From contig LNAC01001828.1 of the NCBI GenBank assembly GCA_002007465.1, positions 383 through 64,382 on the forward strand: a DNA stretch of 64,000 bases. The letters run 5' to 3'. The notes under the pieces were generated by a model, which saw only the letters and a list, made by a program, of their open reading frames with translations, had not been told where the DNA came from and did no database searches. A program made the position numbers and the translations under genes. Positions 11,891-23,620 of the stretch are shown here, one piece after another. This DNA is from Ailurus styani (lineage: Eukaryota; Chordata; Mammalia; Carnivora; Ailuridae). The number at the start of each line of letters is the position of its first letter. The first letter of the stretch is position 1.

Positions 11891-12945
11891 TGTGTTACCT
11901 GTAGTGTTGGTATTTCTGGAGATGTTCTCTGGTCCTTTCTAGTCTTTGTTGCTTTTGGTCCTTTTTCCCCACTTAGAGTCCACCTTAATGTTTCTATCAG
12001 GGCTGATTTAGTGGTCACTAACTCTTTTAGTTTGTGTTTGTCTGGAAAACTCTTTTTCTTACCTTCTATTCTGAATGACAGCCTTCCTGGATAAAGTATT
12101 CTTGGCTGCATATTTTTCCCATTCAGCATGTTAAATATATTTTGCCACCTGCCAAGTTTCTGTGGACAGGTGTGCTGTGAATGTGATCTGTCTTCACTTG
12201 GTGGTTGACATTTTTCCCTTGCTGCCTTCAGAATTCTTTCCTTGTCTGTGTATTTTGTGAAAATGATTGTGGTATGCTTTGGCAGCAGTTGGTTTTTGTT
12301 AAATTTAATAAGAGTTTACTGTGTTTCTTGGATTTTGATGTATGTATCCTTCCCCAGATTAGGGAAGTTTTCAGCTATAATTTGCTCAGATAAACCTGCC
12401 CCTCTTTTTCGCTCTTCATCTTCTGCAACTCCTATGATACAAACATTACTCTGTTTTAATAAGTCGCTGAGTTCCCTAAGTCTGTCTTCTTGATCCTTTA
12501 CTATTGTTTCTCTCTTCTTTTCAGCTTCATTATTTTCCATAATTTTATCTTCTGTATCACTGATTCATTCCTCTGCTTTGTCCATCCTCATTTTTATGGC
12601 ATCCATTCAGGTTTGCATCTCAGTTATAGCATTTTTAATTTCAGCCTGACTTGATTTTAGTTCTTTTATCTTTGCCATAAGAGATTCTCTAGTGTCGGGG
12701 TACCTGGGTGGCTCATTTGGTTAAACATCTGCTTTCAACTCAGGTCATGATCCCAGGGTCCTGGGATTGAGCCCCACATCAGACTCTCTGTGTCTTATGC
12801 TTTTTTCAAGCCCAGCTGGTATTCTCATAATTTTTGTTTTAAATTCTAGTTGAGACACCTTCCTTATATCTGTATTGATTAAATTTCTGGCCATCATTTC
12901 TTCCTGTTCTTTTTTTGGAGGGGGGTGAATTGCTCCCTCTTCCAC
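11887..12945 (-). pseudogene. LINE-1 ORF1 remnant
   Basis: Encoded pieces match the LINE-1 RNA-binding chaperone ORF1p: an N-terminal lysine/glutamate-rich start at 12945 (MEEGAIHPPPKKEQEEM), a central RRM-like piece at 12316-12540 with NVCIIGVAEDEER and QIIAENFPNL, and a C-terminal piece at 11887-12129 with MLNGKNMQPRILYPG. A tail-less SINE head at 12697-12790 and several frame breaks make it non-functional. Confidence 0.75.
12697..12790 (+). mobile_element. CAN-SINE head fragment without tail, inside LINE-1 ORF1
   Basis: It contains the tRNA-like head and the 'gtcatgatcccagggtcctgggattgagcc' segment but no CT body, AAATA tail or poly(A). The LINE-1 reading resumes immediately (compare 31750-31800, which lacks the insert). 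CTCTAGTGTC before and CTCTGTGTCT at the end are similar, possibly an eroded TSD. Confidence 0.7.
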
Positions 12946-13239
12946 AAGTCATTTTTCTGGTTTAGACATGTGGCTTTGTTTTCTAAGATTTCTAATCAAT
13001 TTCTTGGACATTCAGAATAATTTGATATTTATCTAGCTGTGTTTCAGAGAGGAAGCAATCTTTGTGTCACCCTGCTCCTCTGGCATCTTACCTCTGGTTA
13101 ACCCTTCAATGGATATTTTTGAAAATCCCTAAACTAGAACTATATTTGCATAGTCTAGGAAGAATTAGTCTTTAAAATATCCAAAATATTCTCCTAATTT
13201 ACTTGTTAGTTTATATAGTGACTACAATTGACCAGACAA

Positions 13240-13465
13240 GTTCCTGAGTTCTGTAAATATTAATTCCTTTCATTCTTCTAACATAGCTATGAGTTAAGTA
13301 CTATTATTATTATTTAGGATAAAAGAAAACCAAGACACAGAAGAGGTTAAGTATGTTATTCAAGGTCACACAAACAGTATAACTGGAGACAGTGAGATGA
13401 AAACCCAGGCAGTCTTACTCCAGGTTCCACAATCTTAGCACTCTCCAATGCTCTTCCTTAGTGAC
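13240..13465 (-). repeat. MIR
   Basis: The + strand reads the MIR complement: 'aagacacagaagaggttaagta', 'caaggtcacacaaacagtataactgg', 'aacccaggcagtcttactccagg'. An ancient, well-recognised SINE. Confidence 0.75.
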
Positions 13466-13597
13466 ATAAAATGCTTTTTCATATTAGAAGTACTTACTTG
13501 TCTATTCAAACTCAGAAAGTCCTTGTCAGTACTCAGAAATTTAGAACTATGTAGCTAAGGCATTAGTTCACTAATTTATATCCATAAGATGTTTTTT

Positions 13598-13796
13598 TAT
13601 TTTTTTAATTTTTAAAGATTTTATTTATTTATTTGACAGAGAGATAGCACAAGTAAGCAGAGCAGGAGGCAGAGGGAGAGGGGTAAGCAGGCTCTCTGCT
13701 GAGCAGGGAGCCTGATGTGGGGCTCAATCCCAGGACCCTGGGATCATGACCCAATCCAAAGGCAGCCACTTAACTGACTGAGACACCCAGACACCC
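13598..13796 (-). mobile_element. CAN-SINE with 16-bp TSD
   Basis: Antisense: T-rich tail, GATTTTATTTATTTATTTGA, purine-rich body, then the head complement ending near 13796. TSDs CCATAAGATGTTTTTT (13582-13597) and CCATAAGCTGTTTTTT (13797-13812). Confidence 0.88.
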
Positions 13797-13812
13797 CCAT
13801 AAGCTGTTTTTT

Positions 13813-14619
13813 TTTTTTTAAGTAGCATTCTTTTGGGGGGGGGATGCTTATGTAATGAAGATGGGTACTGTATATTTAATAGTAGTTTAATACTTAAAAT
13901 ATGTTTTCTAATCTCATATTATTGGCACCATTTCTATAATTTGTTTTTATTTATTAACTTTTTTACTATTGGATTCTGTTTCTTTAGAAGTAAATTAAAT
14001 TCATGAAATGCTACCTCAGGCAGGATAAAAGTTATGTATGTTTACAGCATTTGGAAACTGCTAATATATTTACTAAATGACTATAAAAGGATGATTACCC
14101 CCCAAAAAGGGCAAATTGCACATTACCATTACTAAATGTAATGCCCATGAGAATGAAGCCAGGCAGATGGATATCAAACATATTTCAAATTAAGAAATGA
14201 AAGAATTGGTTACCATCTAACCCTGGCTGCCAAACAAAAACAGGAATATCTGATCCCTATCCACAGATGAGCTCTGTGATGATAGGTACTTAGATATTAG
14301 CCTTTGATTAGTCCACAGTGCAGCAAAGTAGAGGGAGGTACAAAGATGGCAATACAAGAAAAATAGTGAAGCACCTAATAGAAATTGGGAATTTAGGAGG
14401 GGTAATTTCTTGAAATTGGCTTTAGATTGGAACTAGGTCATAAAATTATAAAATCGCAGAAAATGTTAAGTGATAGGGCTCTATAACTCAAGCAAGTCAT
14501 CAGGATTAGAGATATAAACTTGAAAGTCTTCTGTACAGACTTGGGAATTGAAACTAAAAAAGCGGGTTAACTATATCAAGGAAAATTTGATTACTGTACC
14601 ATTAGGCCTAAAGAGGATG
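13813..14619. other. Unassigned intronic sequence
   Basis: No gene or repeat recognised apart from a short G-run near 13835-13845. Confidence 0.4.
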
Positions 14620-14765
14620 CTAAACATAATGGTTATGAGCCCTGTCTTGTAAGTGAGACACCTGGTAGCCCTGCCACAATTTAGCAGTATAAATTTAGGC
14701 AAGTCACTAACCCTTTCTAAGTCCTAAGTTCCTAATCCACAAAATAGAAATAATATGTTTATCAC
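14620..14765 (+). repeat. MIR fragment
   Basis: It reads 'ttatgagccctgtcttgtaagtgagacacctgg', then 'ggcaagtcactaaccctttctaag', the usual MIR central order, diverged. Confidence 0.5.
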
Positions 14766-15315
14766 TGTGGTGGGCAGAATTTTAAGGTGGTTCCCAAGAT
14801 TTCTGCCCCTTGTGTCCCTGGCCTGTGTGATCCCCTTCCCTTGAGTGTGAATGGAACCCATAAATATAAGATAGTCATTTCTTGATAAGGTTATGTTATA
14901 AGGCAAAAAGTTATGGCATTGTCACCCTATGATTATGTTAATTGACTAAAGGGAGAAGCTGGAGAGATGCACCCCCAGGTCTGGCAGAAAGCAGACATCT
15001 GTGTTGTGATCTGCTTATCACATGGGGGTCACATGGCAAGGAACTGCAGGTTTCCTCTAGGAACTGAGAGCAGTCCCTCAGGGGTAGCCAGTAAGAAAAA
15101 TCTACTTCCTAAAAGGAATGAATTTTCCAGTAACAAGGGAGCTTGGAAGAGGCCCCTGAACCTCAGATAAGCTGACAGCCCCTGCCCACACTTGGATTCC
15201 AAAGAAACCCCAAGGAGAGGACCCAGGTAAAGGAAATTGTGAAAGACTACATCTGTCTTGTTTGAAGTCACTAGATCTGTGGTAGTTTATTTTGCAACAA
15301 TGGAAAGTGAATATG
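14766..15315 (+). mobile_element. Ancient LTR-like repeat (MaLR/ERV-L type suspected)
   Basis: It opens with GTGGTGGGCAGAATTTTAAG and 'cctgtgtgatccccttcccttgagtgtgaatgg', has 'cacatggcaaggaactgcagg' in the middle, and ends with 'tctgtggtagtttattttgcaacaatggaaa'. I recognise this as a common mammal-wide repeat with MaLR-like ends but cannot name the subfamily. The frame on the minus strand at 15029-15271 is a chance frame in it. Confidence 0.45.
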
Positions 15316-17189
15316 CTCATAAATGTAGATGACTAAATATAATACAAATTACAAAATGCCTATTACAGGACCTTCTACACAATAGTATGTGATAATTGCT
15401 GCCTTGGTAGCATTGTTATATATCCTCCTGAATCCTATTTCTATTTCTAGATTGAAAATAAGTACCAATTTCCATACAAAGGCTTAAAGAAACTCATCAG
15501 GAAGTAATGTTTTAATGACAATGATGTAGCATTTCTAAAGAATTTTGATCCGTGTTATCTTTTACTTCACTATGACCTTTTATCTGATTTCATTATAACT
15601 TAAAGGAAAATTTCAAAGAATAGTTTGAAAAAAACATTATTAGTAAGAGTTTGTTGTTCTTTTGGTTCTTATTTGCTTTGTTGTCTAAGAAGATAGCAGT
15701 TTTAAAAAATGATGAGCACGTTGATAACAATAAATTTGCTCAGACCCAAATATAATGTTGAAGTATTAATGAGATTTTTAATTTGCTAAATGCTTTGTGG
15801 AAACTGAGTTCAAAGTAAATTTAGGCATTAAAAAGTTCAACATGGAAAAAAAGGGTCAATTTTGTAATGGTCCAGAAAGAAAAGCTGTGAAACTACCATG
15901 GAAAATAAGAAAATACTCTGAGATGGTTTGAGTGCAAGAGTCAATTAGCCCATGCATTTCCACACACCTCTGCAGCTCTGCTTATGCTGTGCCTTCTACC
16001 CAAAATGCCCTTTATAATCAGTTTTACTTCTGTGCAACCCCTTCCCTTAGAAATAAAAATATGGGTAGCAAGTTATCTCTGTGTCTGTATCCTTTGCTAT
16101 AGTAAGTTTTACTATAGTATGAGTTTCTTCAGAGAAAAGTATTTTTGCATTTCTAGTTACTGGCATGGGTATGAACTTAATAAATGTTTATTAGGTACAA
16201 TTTAACGAAACATAGAATTAATATGCTCAAGTATTTGACAAAATTAGGTCACATGTTTTTATTGTATTATCTCCATATTCTTCCATTAGTTAAAAGGAAT
16301 GTAACCTAGCAAGCTGGTAGTCTTGGTAGCATTTTTCTGTGTTACTTGTAGTGATTATAGTTATATGGTATTAAAGGGGCCATCAGGAGAATGCAGAAAA
16401 TTTAATCAATCAAGTGGTATATCTGTCACAAGCCAAAATTACTCTAATTTTGTTGACAAAGTTTTCTGGTTAAACTAATTATTTTTATATTATGTAAACA
16501 TACCTGATAAAATAGTTACTTCAAGGAAAATAGTCTTAAAATAAGATTTTAGCATTATATGGATGAAGCCCAAGTCACTCTTTTTACACATTTCTTCTAT
16601 ACATGGGAATTTAATTTGAATTACTAAGGAAAATCAGTTCCACATAAAATGAATTCTATAAATTATGAAAAATAAAATTCAATGAATAGAATATGCATAT
16701 GGTATGATGACTATTTAAAACATCTTATATCTTAATCAGGATAATTCTGTCACTTAGTAAGATATGCATGTTAAGCATTTATTAAACAAGTGATTTCTAT
16801 CTCATTGCCTGTTTTTTTATTATGTAAGATCCTTTTTATAATAAAGCTACAAAAGTTTTCATGCTTGTAAGGAGCATTTTATGGGAGGGAAGTTAGTGTT
16901 TAAATATTAGGATCATATTTTTTAAATTTTGAAATGCATGTGGAGAATGAAACTAATAAAAATAGCAAGAAACATTAGAAATAATTTTTTTTTTAGAAAA
17001 AAAGTTGTAGTAGCAGAAGTTTAAAAAATAGACCAGGGAAAGATTCCATAATCACAATAGCTCTTCTGGTAAAGTGAGGAATTTTACACATTACATCAAT
17101 ACTTTTCCAAATCTAGCTTACAGTATCTTAGAGAAAAATTGCTGAAGTATTTACACCTTTTCTCCTCACAACCTTAAGGGTTTTAGTCA
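15316..17189. other. Unassigned intronic sequence
   Basis: A+T-rich, with no splice-flanked coding frame. A possible L2 3' tail scrap lies near 16130-16195 ('ggtatgaacttaataaatgtttatta'). Otherwise I see nothing. Confidence 0.4.
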
Positions 17190-17400
17190 AGTAGAACAAG
17201 AGTCAGAAAACCTTTTAGGCAAAGGGCCAGGAAGTAAATATTTTAGGCTTTGCGGACCATACAGGCCCTGTCACAACTATTTAGCTTTGCCACTGTAGCA
17301 TGAAAACAGACATTGACAATATATAAATGAATGGGCCTGGCTCCAATAAAATTTTACTGACAAAACAGGAAGCATTCTGATTTGACCAGCTTGCCAAATC
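17190..17400 (+). mobile_element. hAT/Charlie-type non-autonomous DNA transposon
   Basis: The best preserved of three copies: AGTCAGAAAACCTTTTAGGC, GTAAATATTTTAGGCTTTGC, then 'ccatacaggccctgtcacaact', 'caataaaattttactgacaaaacagg'. Same family and orientation as 2595 and 43965. Confidence 0.65.
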
Positions 17401-17736
17401 TTGATGTAGATTAATGTTAGCAATTTTATAGTCATTTTTATAAATTTTATATGGCTTATATAAAAATAAACTATAAGAAACTATCTTCACAGTTAGTAGT
17501 TAATTACAAATGAATATAGTCATTATAACATTTTATAATATAAGTAAAAATACCCAAATTCTATATTTTGTATCTATAGATGCTTATTATGGTGAAATTT
17601 ATCATTGAAACTAACTTCATCCAGAGGGAACAGATTTCATGCGTAGAATTTTTTTCTTCCATTTTCTTATTCTAAGAACTCAAAAATTGTATCTCCCATT
17701 TACTGAGTGAATACTACAAAATAGGGCTCGTTCTTT

Positions 17737-18262
17737 TTTTTTTTTTTTTTTTTTTTTCCCTAGGNTTTTTTTTTGCCCTAGGGGTACAGGTCTGTGAATC
17801 ATCAGGCTAACACCTTTCACAGCACTCACCATAGCACAAACCCTCCCCAATGTCCATAACCCAGCCACCCTATCCCTACCCTCCCACCCCCCAGTTACCC
17901 TCAGTTTGTTTTGTGAGATTAAGAGTCTCTTATGGTTTGTCTCCTTCCCCATCCCATCTTATTTCATTTTTTACCCTCCCTACCCTCCCAAACCCCACCC
18001 TGCCCCTCCAATTCCTCATATCAGAGAGATCGTATGATAATTGTCTTTTTCTGATTGACTTATTTCACTCAGCATAATACCCTCTAGCTCCATCCACGTT
18101 GTTGCAAATGGCAAGATTTCATTTCTTTTGATGGCTGCATAGTATTCCATTGTATATATATACCACATCTTCTTTATCCATTCATCTGTTGATGGACATC
18201 TAAGTTCTTTCCATAGTTTGGCTATTGTGGACATTGCTGCTATAAACATTTGGGTGCATGTG
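17737..18262 (-). mobile_element. 5'-truncated LINE-1 with 15-bp TSD
   Basis: Minus strand: the last part of ORF2 (frame at 18016-18249, with KKMWYIYTMEYYAAIKRNEI), a 3' UTR and a long A-tail seen here as T-runs. TSDs TAGGGCTCGTTCTTT (17722-17736) and TAGGGCTCATTCTTT (18263-18277) fix the ends. The A-tail is split by a repeat of the terminal CCCTAGG motif, and an undetermined base (N) sits at 17765. The 3' UTR differs from that of the LINE-1 at 7640. Confidence 0.9.
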
Positions 18263-18289
18263 TAGGGCTCATTCTTTAGCCTACAAATA

Positions 18290-18470
18290 TCATATGGTTA
18301 TTTACTTCTCACAGCCTAATTAAACTATCTGTTTCATTGCCCATTTTACATGTGAGTGAACTGAAGCTAAAGAGACTATATAATCCTGACTGCAACAACT
18401 ATAAAGTGATGAAAGATTTGAAATTCAAACCCCAACATGGCTTTCAAAGCCTATGCTGTAGTTCTACAGT
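18290..18470 (-). repeat. MIR
   Basis: The + strand reads 'ttgcccattttacatgtgagtgaactgaagc' and later 'gaaattcaaaccccaacatgg', the MIR complement. Confidence 0.5.
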
Positions 18471-19679
18471 GATTAAATGAGTGTGAAAACCTTCTTAAGT
18501 CTAAATTCTTATTTGTTCCTAATGAAAAAAAGAGGGAGACTTACTCTTATAAAAGTTTATAGCTTAGTATAATACTATGTATAATAAAACCTACATATTG
18601 GAAAATATTTCCAAATGTATTTTGTATATTATATTACAGTTTGGATGTTGGTTCTGAGTGACTATTTTTTTGTTTTATCAGCCAATAGCTACAATGACAG
18701 TTTCCAGTTTCCAATCAATGTAGCCTCAAGGAATAAACAGAATCAAAATTCCCTTTGTAATTACAGAACTCAAAATACAGCTTTATTTTCATTTGCATTG
18801 CCATGATGCCAATGCAGTATTTATATCCTGACTCTACTCTTGGACGGATGATGTGAATGTAACACTCTCCCTGGGACCTCATTCATAGTAATGGTTGTAA
18901 CAAAAAGAATTGTTAAAAAGTGAAGAATCTATTGGCCTGAAAACATAATAATCTTATTCTATGTTCTTTAATTCTTTAAAAGAATTACTATGTAGAAAAA
19001 CTTTGAATATGGAAAGAATCTGATTCATACAAAGGAAAGGAGAAGGAATGTGTAAAGAGCTACCAATTCCATGGTTAGTTGTCAGAAAACTAAGTTCTGT
19101 TACTGAACTTTTACCACTTAATTGATTACTTTGGAAAAAGTACTTAACCTCCTTAAGCATCAGCTTGCTCAGCTGTCACAGAATTGGGGGAGGCAGTGGC
19201 GGGTGGGACAGCTATAAAATTCTATGATTCTGTCACTGAGAAGAAGATTACTAAAATCCACATATCTAAGCATTTGGGCTAATCTCTTTATAACATATTA
19301 TAGAGCCATATAATTTGCCCTGCTGTGTTCAACTTTTCCATCAGTTAGATGGAGATGTAGTCTGTTTATCAGATTTCCAGGTGAAACAAAGACTAGAAGA
19401 AAAGTGAAGATGAGGGATGATGGAATCAAAGCCAAAAAATCTTGACAGGCTGGAATAATAGGCCTACTTATACAGAATCATACAGAATATATAATAGAGC
19501 CATATAATAGAATATATAATAGAGATAAATATGTAGCCTTATGTGAAGATACTAATGGCTCAAGTATACTTAAGTTTTCATACTATAACATTAGCCAATG
19601 GCAGTATTTGGCTGTGAGAACTCATTTGTCATTTATAGATCTATAATAGAATTCTTTGTAGTATCTTTAATTCCCCATT
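18471..19679. other. Mostly unassigned; possible MIR remnant near 19100-19240
   Basis: 'ggaaaaagtacttaacctccttaagcatcagcttgctcagctgtc' resembles the MIR core. Nothing else is recognised and no coding signal is seen. Confidence 0.35.
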
Positions 19680-21060
19680 CTTCTCTACTATTTCATAGGA
19701 CTTCTAAGCATAATTCAAACCTGGATAAGCCTGCTTATCTGTTCCCTCCATGTTCTCACCCGGCCTCTGACTATTATTTAAAAATAAAATTATCTAGTTT
19801 GGAAAATTGATACCCACTATAGATCATGGCCAGAAAACTACCTTGAACCTTCTCCATAGTTCATAAGTATTACGTCTATTTTTTCAACTTTCTTGCCCAA
19901 TCTCTACAGTGACTAGTTTAAATCTTCTCCACATTCTCAAACTTCAGGCCTTCACTATTCTCTCCTGTCTCAGAGATGAATTTGTGTCCTACTTTTCTGA
20001 GAAAAATTATTGCCCTCACATGGCATCTCTCAAAATTGACTTCTGGGTCATCACTCATTAGTTCTTTCTTTTCTTTATTACTATAGAGGAAATTTATAAG
20101 CTACTAGCTAAGGCCAATTCTTCTACCCATGCATTGGCACTTGTGGTAGATATTTCTCATATTGTGGGTGTCCATCATCTTTTTTATTACCCTTTCTATA
20201 TTTTATAAAATCCCATGTTATAAGACCTGCCTCTAGAGCATGACACAGGACTCACATTTTCACCTGCCTTACAAGTAGGCCACGAACATGACAGAGCTTT
20301 TTACCAATCAGGTGTAATTCTTTAATTCTGCTTACACCAGTGACAGTGAATTTTGCTTTTTGCAACTAAGAACCCTAAAGAATGCAGATTTTATCCCTTC
20401 TCTCCTTTATAGAAACTATGAAATATTCACTCTCCTGTATCTTCAATTTCTTCCATTTCACTAGACCCTCTCAATAGTGTTTAAACTACTTTAGTCTTTC
20501 GCATTTAATAAAGTCCTCGTAAGAATCCCATTACCATGTAGCTACTGCCCTATGAAAGGGCAGTAGCCCTTTCTTCCTCAAAGAAAGCATTCATTTAGTG
20601 GTTCTAACTTGGTACTTCTAATTACTTACTTTCTGCCATAATATAGGCTGATCCAGCAGCTTTTTAAACAATTGAGGATTCTCTGTTACTAAAAGGCTTT
20701 TTGTTTTGTTTTGTTTTGGCTTCTCTAATGCCACACTCCCTTGTGATGCATGCCACTTCAGCTGTCTCTTTTTGGGTCTTTTCTACTATTTACTCTCACT
20801 TTTCACAGTTCCCTCTTGATTTTAAACTTCATTTTCTTCTTCGTTTATTCATTTTCCTTAATAAATCTCTTCCATTCCCATCATTCAGCTTCAGCTAACA
20901 ATATTCCTTTACTTACAAAATTTATATCTTTAGAATAGACAATACCTCTGAACTTCAGGCCCAAATAGTCAATATCCTATAGACATCTTCCCCCGGATGT
21001 CTCTTAATGTAGCAAAAATCATATGTTCAAAGCTGATTCCTGATCTGCACACATGTGTAC
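19680..21060 (+). repeat. L2 ORF2 (reverse-transcriptase region) remnant
   Basis: The order of decayed motifs follows the L2 consensus I remember: 'cactattctctcctgtctcag', 'aaggccaattcttctacc', 'gtagctactgccctat', 'ttctctaatgccacactccctt', 'tagacatcttcccccggatgtctc' and 'gctgattcctgatctgc'. Coding capacity is gone. An unusual perfect hairpin lies at 20541-20567 (see findings). An imperfect (CA)n follows at 21052-21086. Confidence 0.55.
20541..20567. other. Perfect 11-bp inverted repeat, 5-nt loop
   Basis: GCTACTGCCCT (20541-20551), loop ATGAA, AGGGCAGTAGC (20557-20567). The left arm is L2 consensus-like. The right arm is not expected at that place. Confidence 0.85.
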
Positions 21061-22479
21061 ACGCACGTGCACACACACGCACACAGTCACCCACTACTGG
21101 TTATTATACATAGCACACACCATTTACCCATTGCCTGATAGAAGAAGTCTGACAGTCATCAAAGTTCAATGTGGAGTAATCCAAGAGTATGTCTAAGTAC
21201 AAAGTATTATATATATGTAAAGAGAGAGAGAGAGACATAATATTCTATTTCATTCTTTATCCTCTTGCCTGTATTATTTATGTGAGGTGAAGTGTAGAAA
21301 AAGAAGGGAGTGATAAAGCCTTTATGTTTCCTCCATGCTTATTTTTTTAAAAGATTCTTGAGATTCTATGTGCACAAAATACTATTAATCACCAGGTTCA
21401 TACTGTGTAGCACTTTATGATGTATTTTTATCTTTAATCCAACAGAAATCTATATCCAGCTATAGAAAGAAGACAAAGTGAGCCTACCAGCTAAACAGTA
21501 TGTTTGCAATCTCTAGCTGTGATTTCAAAGAGGTTTCTTTGGAAGCAGTTTTCTATCCCACTAGTTTTTAATAGGAGAGGGAAAATTGGTTTACAAAATG
21601 AACTTTTAAACTTTCTCTTATTTTCATACCAATTGCTTGCCCCACACATGAACCCAACAATTTCCCATATATTCAAGTGTTTTTCTACTCATAGTTCTTA
21701 GCCAGAATCAAAGCAGTTTAGCTGAATGAGTCTATACTGTCATATGGGCCACAGATAAAAAGACCAGGCACATAAGTGGCAGCAATTCATGGACTTTCTA
21801 ATGTACTTTTTTCCACTTTAGAGCTTATTGAACTAAACTACTGAACCTTTTTAGGCTTATCTTTGGATTTTGACCTTCATTTGTCCAAGTTCTTACTGCA
21901 CTTGTGGCATTTCAACTAGTGAAATAGTATACTCATGTAGTTATTCATGTAGTTATTGTCATAATTATTTACTGTATGTCATAATTTTTCTTTAATTTTT
22001 CCAAAATTCATAATTATTTTCAGTGCTTCAGATAACTTCTTAATTGTAATTGATGTTGCATTAGTGATCTCAGGATGATTATAGTAGACTAAAACTTATT
22101 TTCATATTATGTAGATATCTAATTCTTGAAAATGCTCTTATAAGTTATTGAAGAAAGGAATGATAGGAGAGGCCAATGAATGGGACAAGGACTGAATAAC
22201 GAAGAATAAAGGAGGGTTGAGAAAGTGAGAGACTTAGAGTAATTAAGTGCCAGGTAAAAAAAATACGCCTGTGTCACAGGCTGAAAGTTGAAGAAGGAAG
22301 ATGTAATAATGCCAGACAAATGGGCAGTGTTTACGGAGATAGCAACTGTGTGTTCAAAACTGGAAAAGTGCAAAAACACAGTTTATTAACCATATACATA
22401 AAGGGCCAGTGTAAGGACTTTGCTGAATATAGTGGCAGTAATATCTATTCTGTTTGTTTTAGCGATTAAGAAGGGGGCC
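21061..22479. other. Unassigned intronic sequence with short GA/CA microsatellites
   Basis: A GA-run lies near 21221-21234. No repeat family or gene recognised. Confidence 0.4.
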
Positions 22480-22690
22480 TCTGAACTTAACAGGGTCTAC
22501 GTTGACATTTTCTATTTGTGTGATCTTGGGCAAGTTACTTAACCTCTCCAAGTTGCTGATTTTTCATTTTTAATTATCCCTCAAAGGGGATAATTATAGG
22601 GTCTTATTGAGGACTAAAATAGATTACACATGTAAAAATAGTTCCAAGCACAGTTCTCACACTAAATGAGAGCTGAAAACATGTTAGACA
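22480..22690 (+). repeat. MIR
   Basis: Clear MIR core: GTGTGATCTTGGGCAAGTTA then 'cttaacctctccaagttgctg', with the tail 'gttccaagcacagttctcacactaaatgagagctg'. Confidence 0.8.
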
Positions 22691-22717
22691 TTATTGCTGT
22701 TAGAACAGTATGGAAGG

Positions 22718-22917
22718 GCGGGCCTGGGTGGCTCAGTTGTTAAGCCTCTGCCTTCAGCTCGGGTCGTGATCCCAGGGTCCTGGGATAGAGCCCCACATCG
22801 GGCTCCCTGCTTGGCAGGAAGCCTGCTTCTCCCTCTCCCACTCCCCCTGCTTGTGTTCCCTCTCTCACTGTGTCTATCTCTGTCAAGTAAATAAATAAAA
22901 TCTTAAAAAAAAAAAAA
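22718..22917 (+). mobile_element. CAN-SINE with 16-bp TSD
   Basis: Head GGTGGCTCAGTTGTTAAGCC, body and AAATAAATAAAATCTT tail. TSDs AGAACAGTATGGAAGG (22702-22717) and AGAATAGTATGGAAGG (22918-22933). Confidence 0.9.
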
Positions 22918-23330
22918 AGAATAGTATGGAAGGAATGGCTTAGGGATGATGGGGTTCAAGGGACAGGGTCTTCCAGCCTATAGAGTTACTGAAGAAAAGA
23001 AATCAGGTGGAAAATGGGAAACATGGCAGTCAAGGATAGAACCTTCTGGCAATCAGTCTTACATAACCATTTGAGTGTCAAGCAGTATGTTTCAAAGACT
23101 CAGTTTTAGAATTAATAAGTAGCAGAGTCAGTCTTCAAAGACAGATATTTCTAACTGTGCAACATTCAACATTCTGTGCAAAATTGCTTTCCTTTTAAAG
23201 AGACTTAAAGGTCTTGGCTGTCTTCTCTTAAAAAAAATCAGAGATAATAATAGTACTTTTGAAACCATCGCCTGGCATGTACTAGTTCTCAATAAAAGCT
23301 AACCAGTATTAAAGGGTGATTCTGATTCTT

Positions 23331-23440
23331 CATATTCTCCCTCTCCTCTCCTCCCATCCCTACCCCATTCCCTTCTCTTCTTTCCCCTCCCCTCTTCTCA
23401 TTTCCTCTCTTTCTCTACCCCCCCCATAATGCCCCCCAGG
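23331..23440. repeat. Homopyrimidine-rich tract
   Basis: About 100 bases of nearly pure C/T on +, ending with a C-run near 23420. Simple sequence; it could adopt non-B structure (inference). Confidence 0.7.
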
Positions 23441-23620
23441 CCATTTACTGTCTGTCTCAAATTATCTGTATCGGTGAACTGAATATAGATGTTTATCATA
23501 TTTTTCTATCTAAGCCTATAAATGAGTAATAGGCAATATATACAGCTTATACATAGAATGATTTTAAAAAATGAACTGTTGATGGTCATGACTACCAAAA
23601 CTAATCAGTATGACAATGTT

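Larger units (their letters stand above)
7640..13105 (-). mobile_element. LINE-1, nearly full length but decayed, antisense to EYS
   Basis: On the minus strand it runs from a short remnant of the 5' UTR start (12946-13105) through ORF1 (about 12945 to 11887), ORF2 (about 11890 to 7985) and a carnivore-type 3' UTR (about 7985 to 7640, with 'ttagttaacatacagtgcaatattgg' on +). Most of the 5' UTR is deleted: bases near ORF1 join directly to the first 100 or so bases of the element. Both ORFs carry many frameshifts and stops. Two SINEs sit inside. No clear TSD or poly(A) was found at the 3' side. Confidence 0.85.

Noticed and set aside
15029..15320. Leucine-rich minus-strand frames resembling a secreted peptide
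   Set aside because: They overlap an ancient LTR-like repeat and have no start context, splice sites or recognised domain.
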